64,000 nt of DNA, taken from NCBI RefSeq assembly GCF_020102855.1, contig NZ_JADHZD010000001.1, positions 372,001 to 436,000 on the forward strand, read 5' to 3'. Below the pieces are notes generated by a model, which made no database searches, was not told where the DNA came from, and was given only the letters and a program-made list of their open reading frames with translations. Of this stretch, positions 35,034 through 44,594 are shown in pieces. Position 1 is the stretch's first letter. Each line of letters opens with the position of its first letter. The translations under genes were made by a program, and so were the position numbers. Origin of the DNA: Nocardioides lacusdianchii (GTDB lineage: Bacteria > Actinomycetota > Actinomycetes > Propionibacteriales > Nocardioidaceae).

Positions 35034-35049
35034 GCGGACATGTGTCCGC
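35034..35049. promoter_or_regulatory. Palindromic operator (site 1) of the divergent region
   Basis: GCGGACA and TGTCCGC form perfect 7-base arms around a 2-base spacer. It lies between the CoA-transferase start and its predicted promoter. A related palindrome occurs at 35157-35170, and GGACA also occurs at 35059-35063. The IclR protein encoded at 36676 is the likely binder. Confidence 0.6.
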
Positions 35050-35086
35050 AAGTGGTCCGGACAGTGTTCGCACGCTCGTGTCGACT

Positions 35087-35107
35087 TGTCAAGGCTCCCC
35101 CTTGACA
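35087..35107. promoter_or_regulatory. Inverted repeat with back-to-back -35 boxes
   Basis: Arms TGTCAAGG and CCTTGACA (8 bases, perfect) flank a 5-base spacer. Each arm contains a consensus TTGACA -35 box: minus strand at 35092-35087, reading to the CoA-transferase, and plus strand at 35102-35107, reading to the amidohydrolase. The -10 boxes are weaker (near 35064-35069 and 35125-35131). Confidence 0.6.
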
Positions 35108-35156
35108 TCCGCCGGACCTCGGGATCACAGTGATGTGCACCACAACGACCGTCATA

Positions 35157-35170
35157 CGGACACACGTCCG
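35157..35170. promoter_or_regulatory. Palindromic operator (site 2) of the divergent region
   Basis: CGGACACACGTCCG matches site 1 (CGGACATGTGTCCG) except near the centre. It lies 19 bases before the amidohydrolase ATG. Two similar palindromes on either side of the divergent promoters suggest one regulator controls both directions. Confidence 0.5.
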
Positions 35171-35189
35171 AGAACAGGAGCGGGTCGAC

Positions 35190-36672
35190 ATGCCCCCCAC
35201 CCCCGACCGCCGGCCGGTGCTCTTCACCGGTGGCACCGTGCTCACCATGGACGACCAGCACACCGTGCTGTCCGACGCCGACTTGCTCGTCGTCGACGAC
35301 CGGATCGCCGAGGTGGGACGCGGCCTGTCCGCCCCCGACGGCGCGGAGGTCATCGACGCCAGCGGCGGCATCGTGATGCCGGGCATGATCGACACCCACC
35401 GCCACATGTGGCAGACCGCGATGCGGGCCTACGGCGCCGACTGGACCCTCACGCAGTACTTCGTCTGGTACTACCTCGAGCACGGCGCGAAGTTCCGCCC
35501 CGAGGACGTCCGCGCCGGCAACCTGCTCTCGGCCTGGGACGCGCTCGAGGCGGGGGTCACCACCACCGTCGACTGGTCGCACGGCCTCCAGACCGTCGAC
35601 CACGCGGAGGCGGCCGTCGACGCGCTGCGCGCGGTGCCGGGCCGCTTCGTCCTGGCCTACGGCAACATCCAGGCGGCCCCGTGGGAGTGGACGGCCGACC
35701 CCGCGGTCCGGTCCTTCTTCGACCGCAACCGCGGCTCCGACGGCGACATGCTCGGCTTCCAGCTCGCCTTCGACGTCACCGGCGACCCGGCCTTCCCCGA
35801 GAAGGCGGCCTTCGAGCTCGCCCGCGACCTCGGCCTCCCCGTCACCACCCACGCCGGGGTGTGGGGCGCGACCAACGACGACGGCATCCGGCTGATGCAC
35901 GAGCACGGCTTCATGCAGCCCGACACCGTCTACGTCCACGCCGCGACGCTGACCACCGACAGCTACCACCGCATCGCCGCCACCGGCGGGTCCATCTCGG
36001 TGTCGACGGAGTCCGAGCAGAGCGCGGGCCAGGGCTACCCCGACCTGGCAGGTGCGCCGTCACGACATCCCCGTCTCGCTGTCGATGGACACCTCGGTGT
36101 GGTGGAGCAGCGACCTGTTCAGCGCCATGCGCACCACGCTCGGCGCAGACCGCTCGCGCGAGCACCTCGAGGCGCACGCGGCGGGCGACACCGTCACCCA
36201 CTCGCACCTGCGCGCCGAGCAGGTCGTCGACTGGGCGACCCGCGGTGGTGCCCGCGCGCTGGGCCGCGACGACCTCGGCCACCTCACCGCCGGCGCGAAG
36301 GCTGACGTGGTGCTCATCAAGAACGACGACTCCCCCGTGTCCTTCCCGCTGCTGAACCCCTACGGCCACGTGGCCTTCCAGGCCCAGCGCGGGGACGTGC
36401 ACACGGTCGTCGTCGACGGTCGCGTCGTGAAGCGCGACCACCGACTGGTCGGCGCGGACCTGGCGTCCGTGCGCACCGACGTCGCGAACACCGTCGACCA
36501 CCTCCGCTCGTCGATGGGCGAGGAGGTCTGGCAGCAGGGCATGAACCCCGACCTGCCCGGCGGCGACGACGACAAGGTGCTCGACAACCCTTACCAGTAC
36601 ACCGACTACCGCTCCGACACCACGCACGGCGCACGCGGTACGGTCTTCGGCGAGCCGAACTCGGGGAGGTAG
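35190..36672 (+). pseudogene. Amidohydrolase family gene with a frameshift
   Basis: The two frames together encode about 494 residues of an amidohydrolase of the chlorohydrolase/deaminase type. The metal site begins at His70-x-His72 (DTHRHMW), with a third His in THAGVWG. Reading in the first frame is normal to about codon 285 (near 36045), then turns to non-family sequence and stops at 36305. The second frame resumes with WQVRRHDIPVSLSMDTS and runs to 36672. One extra base, or two missing bases, between 36035 and 36050 explains it. The catalytic Asp lies after the break. AGGAG is 9 bases before the ATG. It could be a pseudogene or a sequence error. Confidence 0.82.
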
Positions 36673-36675
36673 CCC

Positions 36676-37488
36676 ATGGCCGGTCGAGGCAGCGGGCCCG
36701 ACTTCGTGGAGTCGCTGGCCCGCGGGCTCGACGTGCTGGCCGGCTTCGGCCCCCAGCGGCCGTCGATGACGCTCTCGGAGGTGGCGACCGCCACCGGTCT
36801 GGCGCGTCCGACGGCGCGCCGGCTGCTGCTGACCCTCGAGGAGCTCGGCTACGTCCGCTCGCGCGACGGCGCCTTCACGCTGACGCCGCGGGTGATCGGA
36901 CTCGGGATGGCGTACGTCGGCTCGCTGGGACTCTGGGACGTCGCCCGCCCGCACATGGAGGAGCTCGTCGCGCGGATCGGGGAGTCGGTGTCGCTGGCGC
37001 AGCTCGACGGCTCCGACATCGTCTACACCGCCCGGGTGTCGGTGCCGAAGATCATCGCGTTGCGCGTGGAGATCGGCACCCTCTTCCCCGCCGCCCAGAC
37101 GTCCAAGGGCAAGGTGCTGCTCGCCGCGCTGCCGCCCCGGAAGGTCGCCGACGTGCTCGAGGTCCCGAGCCGCGCCGGCCTGGCGCCGTACGCCGGGCGC
37201 AGCGTCGAGGAGCTGATGGACGAGCTCAGCCAGGTGCGGGCCCGCGGGTGGGCACTGGCCGACGAGGAGCTGGCCCCCGGGGTCCGGTCGATCGCCGTCC
37301 CGGTGCGCGACGGTCAGGGCGAGGTGCACGCGGCCATGAGCGTCACCGTGCACGCCGCCGAGACGTCGCGCGAGACGCTGGTCGACGACCACCTCCCGCA
37401 GCTCGTCCGCGCCGCCAGCGAGGTCAGCGCCGACTGGGCGCTGTGGCAGTCACGCCCGCACACCGAGGTCGCAGCAGCGCTCAGCTGA
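36676..37488 (+). CDS. IclR family transcriptional regulator (PcaR/PobR-like)
   Basis: This 270-residue protein has an N-terminal winged helix ([23 protein letters not shown]) and a C-terminal IclR effector domain. Members such as PcaR, PcaU and PobR respond to aromatic acids and control their catabolism. It starts 3 bases after the amidohydrolase and is probably co-transcribed with it. It is the obvious candidate to bind the palindromes at 35034-35170. The effector is unknown. Confidence 0.92.
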   Translation: MAGRGSGPDFVESLARGLDVLAGFGPQRPSMTLSEVATATGLARPTARRLLLTLEELGYVRSRDGAFTLTPRVIGLGMAYVGSLGLWDVARPHMEELVARIGESVSLAQLDGSDIVYTARVSVPKIIALRVEIGTLFPAAQTSKGKVLLAALPPRKVADVLEVPSRAGLAPYAGRSVEELMDELSQVRARGWALADEELAPGVRSIAVPVRDGQGEVHAAMSVTVHAAETSRETLVDDHLPQLVRAASEVSADWALWQSRPHTEVAAALS

Positions 37489-37514
37489 CGCGCGCAAGGT
37501 GCCAGACTCGGGCC

Positions 37515-38401
<887 letters not shown>

Positions 38402-38405
<4 letters not shown>

Positions 38406-40018
38406 GCACCCAGATGTCCAGCACGTCGGTGACCGGCGTCGGACACCTCCTGCGGCTGGTCCTGCGCCGCGACCGGGTGCGGCTGCCACTGTGGGTCGTC
38501 GGCCTCGGCGGCACGATCGTCGCCAGCGCCCTGGCCGTGCCGCCGCTCTACGACACCCCGGAGAAGATCGCGGGCTACGCCCGGACCGTCGGGGCCAGCC
38601 CGGTGAGCTACCTGATGTCGGGTCGCCAGGTCGGGCTCGACACGCTCGGCGGCATCGTCGCCAACGAGATCTCCCAGGTCGCCCAGCTCGGCATCTGCCT
38701 GATGGTCGTCTTCCTCGTCGTCCGGCACACGCGCGCCGAGGAGGAGTCCGGGCGGGCCGAGCTGCTCCGCTCGACGGTCCTGGGCCGTGACGCAGCAACC
38801 CTCGCCGGTCTCGTCTACGGCGTCGCGACCGCGCTGCTCGTCGGCGCGATCACCACGACCTCGATGCTCGCCGCCGGGCTGGACGCCGGCGGAAGCCTGA
38901 CGTACGGCACCGGGCTGGCACTGCTCGGGGTGGCCTACACCGCCGTGACGCTGGTCGCCGTACAGCTGTCCACCTCGGCCCGCGGGGCGCTCGGCCTCGC
39001 TGGCGCCGCCGTCGCCGTCGGCTACCTCGTGCGCGGGCTCGGCGCGATGGAGGACAACGCGCTCGTGTGGCTCTCCCCCTTCGGCTGGGCGCAGGGCATG
39101 GACGCCTTCGGCGACGAGCGCTGGTGGCCGGCCGCGCTGCTGCTCGGGTTCACCGCGCTCCTGCTGGCGGTGGCCGCACGACTGATGGCGCACCGCGACT
39201 TCGGCGGCGGCCTGCTCGCCACCCGGCCCGGGCCGGCCCGCGCGGGCCGATTGCTCAGCACACCGTTCGGCGTCGCTGCCCGCCTCCAGCGCGGCCTGCT
39301 CCTCGGCTGGGCGGTCGGGCTGTTCCTGCTCGGGATGCTCTACGGCGCGGTGATCCCGACCGTGCCCGACCTGATCGCCTCCAACCCCGAGATGGCCGAC
39401 GTCGTCGGCGCGTCCGGGCAGGCGGCCGAGGACGCGCTGGTCGACGCCTTCCTGGGCTACATCTACCTCTTCATGGCCGTCATCGCGTGCGGCTTCGTCG
39501 TCTCCTCGGTGCTGCGCCTGCGCGCGGAGGAGGAGGCCGGCCGCACCGAGATGGTGCTGGCGACGCCGGTCAGCCGGACGAGCTGGATGGCGGCGACCAC
39601 CGCCGTGGCGCTGATCGCCGCAGCCAAGCTGACCGTCCTCATGGGGCTCGGTCTCGCTGTCGGCTACGGCGTCGGCAGCGGCGAGTGGGACCGGGTGCTC
39701 CCCCAGGTCGGCGGCCAGTTGGCCTACCTGCCGGGCACGCTCGTCGTCGGCGCGCTCGCCGTGGCGCTCCACGGCCTGCTCCCCCGCGGGACCGGGCTCG
39801 CCTGGGCCGCGGTCGCGCTCATCGCCCTCCAGGTCATCCTCGGACAGCTCCTCGGGCTCCCCGACGCCGTCCAGGCCATCTCACCGTTCTGGCACCTGGC
39901 AGCGGTGCCGGTCGACGACTTCGAGGTCGTGCCCTACACCGGCCTGCTCCTGTTGACCGCAGCGCTCGTCGCGGCCGGGCTGTGGGGCTACCGCAGGCGG
40001 GACGCCGTCACGGGCTGA
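38402..40018 (+). CDS. ABC-2 type exporter permease (polyketide antibiotic exporter-like)
   Basis: This 538-residue membrane protein has about 12 hydrophobic helices in two similar halves. [22 protein letters not shown] in the first half is echoed by [22 protein letters not shown] in the second. That repeated cytoplasmic motif marks the family named after polyketide antibiotic exporters. With the ATPase it should pump a small hydrophobic compound. GTGA overlap couples the two genes. Its 3' end overlaps the convergent flavin reductase gene by 31 bases. The substrate is unknown. Confidence 0.9.
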
Positions 40019-40512
40019 GCAAGCTCCCAGTAGTCGCGGTCGTGGTGGACCAGCGGGCGCACGTCCGGGTCCCCGACCACCACCTCGTCGACCTCCATCA
40101 GGGCCAGCACCGAGGCTCCGGCCGGCACCCGGGTCACCACCCGACCGTGCAGCTGGCTCGCCGCGCCGGTCAGCGCCAGCCGTCCGTCGGGTCCGGCGAC
40201 CCAGCCGAGGTCCGCGGCGTACGCGTCCGGCCCCGGCTTGGCCAGGGCCGTGGCCACCGGGCGCTGCGCCGCGCTGAGGACGTACACGCTCACCTCCGCA
40301 CCGTCAGCGAGCGCGAGCGCGAGCCGGCTGGAGCTCGCCGCCGAGAACGAGACAACCGCGGGATCGGCACTCACCGACGCCACGCTGGTCATCGTCGCGC
40401 CGACGGGGCCGGCGTCGTCGTGCACGACCACGACGCACACGCCAGCGGCGTGCCGACGGAAGGCGTGCTTGAAGAGCTCGACCTGTGCTGGGGCGATGGC
40501 GGGACGGTGCAT
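39988..40512 (-). CDS. Flavin reductase family protein
   Basis: This 174-residue protein has the flavin reductase-like FMN-binding split barrel (AFRRHAAGVCVVVV, then GATMTSVASVSADPAVVSF). Members reduce FMN or FAD for a partner monooxygenase or bind flavin themselves. The ATG at 40512 is selected by fold. It lies 53 bases after lutC on the same strand and may be read with the lut operon. No monooxygenase partner is adjacent. Confidence 0.87.
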   Translation of the reverse strand: MHRPAIAPAQVELFKHAFRRHAAGVCVVVVHDDAGPVGATMTSVASVSADPAVVSFSAASSSRLALALADGAEVSVYVLSAAQRPVATALAKPGPDAYAADLGWVAGPDGRLALTGAASQLHGRVVTRVPAGASVLALMEVDEVVVGDPDVRPLVHHDRDYWELAQPVTASRLR

Positions 40513-40565
40513 GACACGACCGTACGAGTTCAGGTGTACTTCAGCACCAGCGGTCGTGGCACACC

Positions 40566-41150
40566 TCACCCCACGAGGACGACGTGGAGCGTCCGCGGAC
40601 CGTGGACTCCCTCGACGCGATCGAGCTCGATGTCGCTGGTCGCCGACGGACCGCTGATCCAGGTGAGCGGTCGCGCCGGGTCGAGCAGGGCGATCGCGTC
40701 GGGCACGTCGGCGACGACCTGGCCGCCGTCGACGACGCACACGTGCAGGTCGGGCACCAGGGTGATCGCACGCCGGCCCTGGTCGGGCTGGTGGTCGAGC
40801 ACGACGGTGCCGGTCTCGGCGATCCCGACGGCCGCACGGGTCACCACGGCGTCGTACGCGTCGAGCTCGGTGGCGGTGAAGACGTCGTCGACCACGGCGC
40901 CGGGAAGGTCGAGTCCGAGGTCCGGTGGCACGACCGCGCGGGCGGACCCGAGCACGTCGCGGACCACCTGGTCGACCTCGTCCGGAGCGCAGCGGGTGAC
41001 CACGGCGCGGTAGTCCTCGACGCGCTCGACGAAGAGCGCGACCAGGTCGCCGCGGTCGGGCACTCGCGGCGCGGCCGGGACCTCGACGGCCGGGGAGACA
41101 CCGGCCAGCGCCTGGCGCACCCCTCGCAGGATGTCGTCGCGCGCGCTCAT
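40566..41150 (-). CDS. lutC: Lactate utilization protein C (LUD domain)
   Basis: This 194-residue LUD-domain protein is the LutC/YkgG member of the LutABC L-lactate oxidation complex. The region GIAETGTVVLD is characteristic. LutABC converts L-lactate to pyruvate in the cytoplasm. The ATG overlaps the end of lutB (ATGA), and the order lutA-lutB-lutC is the usual one. No lactate permease gene is seen here. Confidence 0.9.
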   Translation of the reverse strand: MSARDDILRGVRQALAGVSPAVEVPAAPRVPDRGDLVALFVERVEDYRAVVTRCAPDEVDQVVRDVLGSARAVVPPDLGLDLPGAVVDDVFTATELDAYDAVVTRAAVGIAETGTVVLDHQPDQGRRAITLVPDLHVCVVDGGQVVADVPDAIALLDPARPLTWISGPSATSDIELDRVEGVHGPRTLHVVLVG

Positions 41151-42637
41151 CGAGCTCCCCCGTCGCGTCCGCCGTCGGTGCGGTCCCACCAGTCGCGGAA
41201 CGACTCCTCCGGAGGCGCGGGCAGGTCGCGCGCACCGGTCCAGCCCGCGGCCGGACCGGGCAGTCGGCCCGCTGCGGCACGGCCGCCGGGGAGCGTCGTA
41301 CGACCGAAGCGGCGCAGGAGACGGCCGCCCAGGCCCGACGCCTTCTCGGCCCACGCCAGCCGGCGCGAGTCGGAGAACGCCCACGCAGCCGCCTTCATGG
41401 CGACGGCCTCGGCCTTGGGCACTCGGTCGCCGCGGTGCGAGTCGACGACGGCGGCGCGCTGGTCGACCAGCACGGACGGGATGTCGATGCGCACCGGGCA
41501 GACCTCGAAGCACGCCCCGCACAGCGAGGAGGCGTACGGCAGCGACGCGGTCTGCTCGTCGGAGACGCCGTGGAGCAGCGGGTTGAGGATCGCGCCGATC
41601 GGGCCGGGGTAGACCGAGCCGTAGGCGTGGCCGCCGACGCGCTCGTAGACCGGGCACACGTTGAGGCACGCCGAGCAGCGGATGCAGCGCAGCGCCTGGC
41701 GGCCGACGTCGTCGGCCAGCGCACGGGTGCGGCCGTTGTCGAGCAGCACGACGTGCACCTCCTGCGGGCCGTCCCCGGGCGTCACGCCGGACCAGGTCGA
41801 GGTGTAGGGGTTCATCCGCTCGCCCGTCGAGGACCGCGGCAGCAGCCGCAGCAGCGGGTCGAGGTCGGCCCAGGTCGCGACGACCTTCTCGATGCCGACG
41901 ACACTGATCAGCACCTCGGGCAGCGTCAGGCACATCCGCCCGTTGCCCTCGGACTCGACCACCACGAGGGTGCCGGTCTCGGCGACCGCGAAGTTGGCGC
42001 CGGACACGGCGACCTTCGCGCGCAGGAACTTCTCGCGCAGGTGCGCGCGGGCGGCGGCGGCCAGGACCGCCGGCTCGTCGGTCAGGTCCACCGGGGCGGG
42101 ACGGCCCACGTCGCCCATGCGGCGCAGGAAGATCTCACGGATCTCGGCGCGGTTGCGGTGGATCGCCGGCACCAGGATGTGCGACGGCAGGTCGTCGCCG
42201 AGCTGCACGATGAGCTCGGCCAGGTCGGTCTCCCACGCGGCGATGCCCTCGGCTTCGAGCGCCTCGTTGAGGCCGATCTCGGCGGTGGCCATCGACTTCA
42301 CCTTGACCACCTCGTCGACGCCGTGGGCCTTCGTCACCTGCGCGACGATCGCGCACGCCTCCTCGGCGTCGCGCGCCCAGTGGACGGTCGCGCCGGCGCG
42401 GACCAAGGACGCCTCGAGCGTCTCCAGGTGGGTGGCGAGGTCGCGCAGCGCGGCCTCCTTCACCCCGGCCCCAGCGAGCCGCAGCTCCTCCCAGTCCTCA
42501 ACCTCGGCCACGACCTTCGCCCGCTTGTCACGGATCACGTGGGTGGCGTGGGCCAAGTTGCGGCGCAGCTGGGTGTCGCCGAGCGCCTCGCGCGCGGCGG
42601 TGGGGAAGGCCGGCATCCCGACGAACGTCCCGCTCAT
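41147..42637 (-). CDS. lutB: Lactate utilization iron-sulfur protein B
   Basis: This 496-residue protein joins an N-terminal LUD domain to a ferredoxin-like [4Fe-4S] domain with CIRCSACLNVCP and CGACFEVCP, then a C-terminal tail. It is the LutB subunit and carries electrons away from L-lactate oxidation. Start ATG at 42637 overlaps the stop of lutA (ATGA). Length matches LutB (about 470-500). Confidence 0.93.
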   Translation of the reverse strand: MSGTFVGMPAFPTAAREALGDTQLRRNLAHATHVIRDKRAKVVAEVEDWEELRLAGAGVKEAALRDLATHLETLEASLVRAGATVHWARDAEEACAIVAQVTKAHGVDEVVKVKSMATAEIGLNEALEAEGIAAWETDLAELIVQLGDDLPSHILVPAIHRNRAEIREIFLRRMGDVGRPAPVDLTDEPAVLAAAARAHLREKFLRAKVAVSGANFAVAETGTLVVVESEGNGRMCLTLPEVLISVVGIEKVVATWADLDPLLRLLPRSSTGERMNPYTSTWSGVTPGDGPQEVHVVLLDNGRTRALADDVGRQALRCIRCSACLNVCPVYERVGGHAYGSVYPGPIGAILNPLLHGVSDEQTASLPYASSLCGACFEVCPVRIDIPSVLVDQRAAVVDSHRGDRVPKAEAVAMKAAAWAFSDSRRLAWAEKASGLGGRLLRRFGRTTLPGGRAAAGRLPGPAAGWTGARDLPAPPEESFRDWWDRTDGGRDGGAR

Positions 42638-43374
42638 CCCTCGTCCTCCTCGGTCGAGGCCAGCACCTCGGCCAGGTGCATGACCCGCACACCCGCGCGC
42701 TGGCGCGACAGCATCCCCCCGACGTGCATCAGGCACGAGTTGTCGCCCGCGACCAGCACCTCGGCGCCGGTGTCGCGCACGTGGCGCGCCTTGTCGGCGC
42801 CCATCGCGATCGAGGCGTCCGCGTTCTTCAGCGCGAAGGTGCCCCCGAAGCCGCAGCACTCCGTCGCGTGCGGCAGGTCGACCAGCTCGATCCCGCGCAC
42901 CGCCTCCAGCAACCGCGTCGGCCGGTCACCGACCCCGAGCATCCGCAAGCTGTGGCACGTCGGGTGGTAGGTCGTCCGGTGCGGGAAGTAGGCCCCCACG
43001 TCGGTCACGCCCAGCACGTCGACGAGGAACTCGGACAGCTCGTACGTCCGCGGCCCGGTCTCCGCGACCGCGGCGGCCAGCGCCGGGTCACCCGAGCGCT
43101 CGGCCACGATCGAGTGCTGGTGGCGCGCCGATCCCGCGCACGACCCCGACGGCGTCACGATGGCGTCGTAGCCGGCGAACGCGTCCACGAAGCGGCGTAC
43201 GACCGGGACGGCCTCGTCGAGGTAGCCGGTGTTCACCATCGGCTGCCCGCAGCACGTCTGCTCCCGTGGGAAGTCGACCTCGACGCCGAGACGGCGCAGC
43301 AGCCTCACGACGGCCTTCCCCGTGTCGGGGAACATGGCGTCGTTGACGCAGGTGATCTGGAGGGCGATTCTCAC
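42634..43374 (-). CDS. lutA: Lactate utilization protein A (CCG-domain Fe-S oxidoreductase)
   Basis: This 246-residue protein has the two cysteine-rich CCG motifs (TCCGQP and ECCGFGG) of the LutA/GlcF/HdrB family that bind an unusual iron-sulfur cluster. It is the first gene of lutABC. I chose the GTG at 43374, with AGGA 9 bases before it; a GTG at 43392 is another option. It is divergent from the GtrA gene across about 44 bases. Confidence 0.93.
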   Translation of the reverse strand: MRIALQITCVNDAMFPDTGKAVVRLLRRLGVEVDFPREQTCCGQPMVNTGYLDEAVPVVRRFVDAFAGYDAIVTPSGSCAGSARHQHSIVAERSGDPALAAAVAETGPRTYELSEFLVDVLGVTDVGAYFPHRTTYHPTCHSLRMLGVGDRPTRLLEAVRGIELVDLPHATECCGFGGTFALKNADASIAMGADKARHVRDTGAEVLVAGDNSCLMHVGGMLSRQRAGVRVMHLAEVLASTEEDEG

Positions 43375-43418
43375 GCCTCGGCATCCTGCCACGGACGCGT
43401 GCCGAGTAGCCTCGCGCC

Positions 43419-43907
43419 ATGGGCCGGGTCGATGTCGCGCGGTTGAAGGCGATCCTCGTCCAGCTGGTCGTCTTCGCGTGCGTGGGCGGCGCCTTCAACG
43501 TGCTCTACGGACTGCTCTACGTCCTGCTGCGCGCGGAGCTGAGCGCCCAGCCGGCGAACGCGATCGCCCTGGTGCTGTCGACCATCGCCGGCACCTTCGG
43601 GCACCGCCGGATCACCTTCGGCGTCCGGGGCACGGAGCGGACCGCGACCCACCAGGCGCTGGGCCTGGCGCTGCTGGGCTTCAGCCTCGCCGTGACGGCC
43701 GGATCGCTGTGGCTGCTGGGGGCGCTGGTGGACGCGCCATCGCGCACGCAGGAGGTGGCGGTGCTGATCGCAGCCAACCTCGGCACGGGCCTCGTACGGT
43801 TCTTCGTGTTCCGCGTGGTCATGGTGGGTCGAAATAGAAGACGCCCCCAGGGTCTCGGGTCCCCGGGGGCGTCAGAGCCGCCTGTCGGAATCGAACCGAC
43901 GACCTAG
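43419..43907 (+). CDS. GtrA family membrane protein
   Basis: This 162-residue protein has the four hydrophobic segments and the GGAFNVLYGLLY pattern of GtrA/DPMS proteins, which are thought to flip or transfer polyprenol-linked sugars for cell-wall glycans. The fold ends near residue 140 (FFVFRVVMVG). The last 20 or so residues are encoded across a terminator hairpin and antisense to tRNA-Thr, and the stop TAG lies in the tRNA. The tail is probably non-functional or the natural end was lost. Confidence 0.8.
   Translation: MGRVDVARLKAILVQLVVFACVGGAFNVLYGLLYVLLRAELSAQPANAIALVLSTIAGTFGHRRITFGVRGTERTATHQALGLALLGFSLAVTAGSLWLLGALVDAPSRTQEVAVLIAANLGTGLVRFFVFRVVMVGRNRRRPQGLGSPGASEPPVGIEPTT
43840..43873 (-). 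terminator. Intrinsic terminator of tRNA-Thr
   Basis: On the minus strand GACGCCCCC pairs with GGGGGCGTC, extended by inner GG/CC pairs, and is followed by TTCTATTTC. It begins 2 bases beyond the tRNA 3' end. The U-rich tail marks it as a classical Rho-independent terminator. Confidence 0.8.
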
Positions 43908-43948
43908 TCATTACGAGTGACTCGCTCTACCGACTGAGCTAAGGCGGC
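43876..43948 (-). tRNA. tRNA-Thr (anticodon CGT)
   Basis: The 73-base cloverleaf has acceptor arms GCCGCCT and AGGCGGC. The D-loop starts with AGCTCAGTCGGTAGAGC, the anticodon loop is CTCGTAA (anticodon CGT, codon ACG), and the T-arm contains GGTTCGATTCC. The CCA end is not encoded. The discriminator base is T. A strong -10 box lies 36-41 bases upstream of its 5' end and an intrinsic terminator follows. Confidence 0.97.
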
Positions 43949-43983
43949 GTGGTCCGCCGAGGAGTGCTCAGTGGACCGCGGGC

Positions 43984-43989
43984 GAGTAT
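43984..43989 (-). promoter_or_regulatory. -10 box of the tRNA-Thr promoter
   Basis: TATACT on the minus strand fits the -10 consensus closely. Transcription would start near 43977, leaving a leader of about 28 bases before the tRNA. The -35 box is unclear (TTTCAG or TTCAGT, 18-19 bases upstream). Confidence 0.5.
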
Positions 43990-44086
43990 ACGGAGCGCGC
44001 GCCCCGGGACTGAAATCAGCCCCGCCCCGCCGTGGACGGCCGGGCTAGGGTCGAGGCGTCCGTAGAACTTTCAACGAGGAGGATCC

Positions 44087-44530
44087 ATGCCCACTCGCTC
44101 CGCACGCACCGCCTGGAACGGCGGACTGCAGGACGGCTCCGGCCAGGTCGAGCTGACCAGCTCCGGCGTCGGGACGTACGACGTCTCGTTCCCCAAGCGC
44201 GCCGCAGAGGAGGCCGGAGGCACCACCAGCCCCGAGGAGCTCGTGGCTGCTGCGCACTCCTCGTGCTACGCCATGCAGCTCTCGGCGCTCATCGCCGAGG
44301 CCGGCGGCACCCCGCAGTCCCTCGAGGTCACCGCCGACGTCGCGCTCGGCGAGGATAAGGAGGCCGGCGGGTTCAAGCTCACCGGCATCAAGCTCACCGT
44401 GCGCGGTGAGGTCGAGGGCCTCGACGAGGCCGGCTTCAAGGACGCGGCCGAGAAGGCCAAGGCCGGCTGCCCGATCAGCAAGGCGCTCGCAGGCGTCGAC
44501 ATCACGCTCGACGCGGCGCTCGAGGGCTGA
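44087..44530 (+). CDS. OsmC family peroxiredoxin
   Basis: This 147-residue OsmC/Ohr-family protein has the redox cysteines Cys60 (HSSCYAMQ) and Cys128 (AGCPISKA). These reduce organic hydroperoxides with thiol or lipoamide donors. The size and motif order fit the OsmC branch rather than Ohr. An AGGAGGATCC ribosome binding site lies just before the ATG. A long hairpin follows the stop. It is monocistronic. Confidence 0.93.
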   Translation: MPTRSARTAWNGGLQDGSGQVELTSSGVGTYDVSFPKRAAEEAGGTTSPEELVAAAHSSCYAMQLSALIAEAGGTPQSLEVTADVALGEDKEAGGFKLTGIKLTVRGEVEGLDEAGFKDAAEKAKAGCPISKALAGVDITLDAALEG

Positions 44531-44552
44531 CCTCGCCGCCGCACCTCTCTGC

Positions 44553-44592
44553 GTCATACGGACCTGCACCCATGGGTGCGGGTCCGTATGAC
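44553..44592. terminator. Long hairpin, probable bidirectional terminator
   Basis: A 40-base inverted repeat between the convergent osmC-like and hydrolase genes: arms GTCATACGGACC and GGTCCGTATGAC, then, after one unpaired base each side, GCACCC and GGGTGC around a 2-base centre. There is no U tract. Position between convergent stops favours a terminator for both. Confidence 0.7.
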
Positions 44593-44594
44593 GT

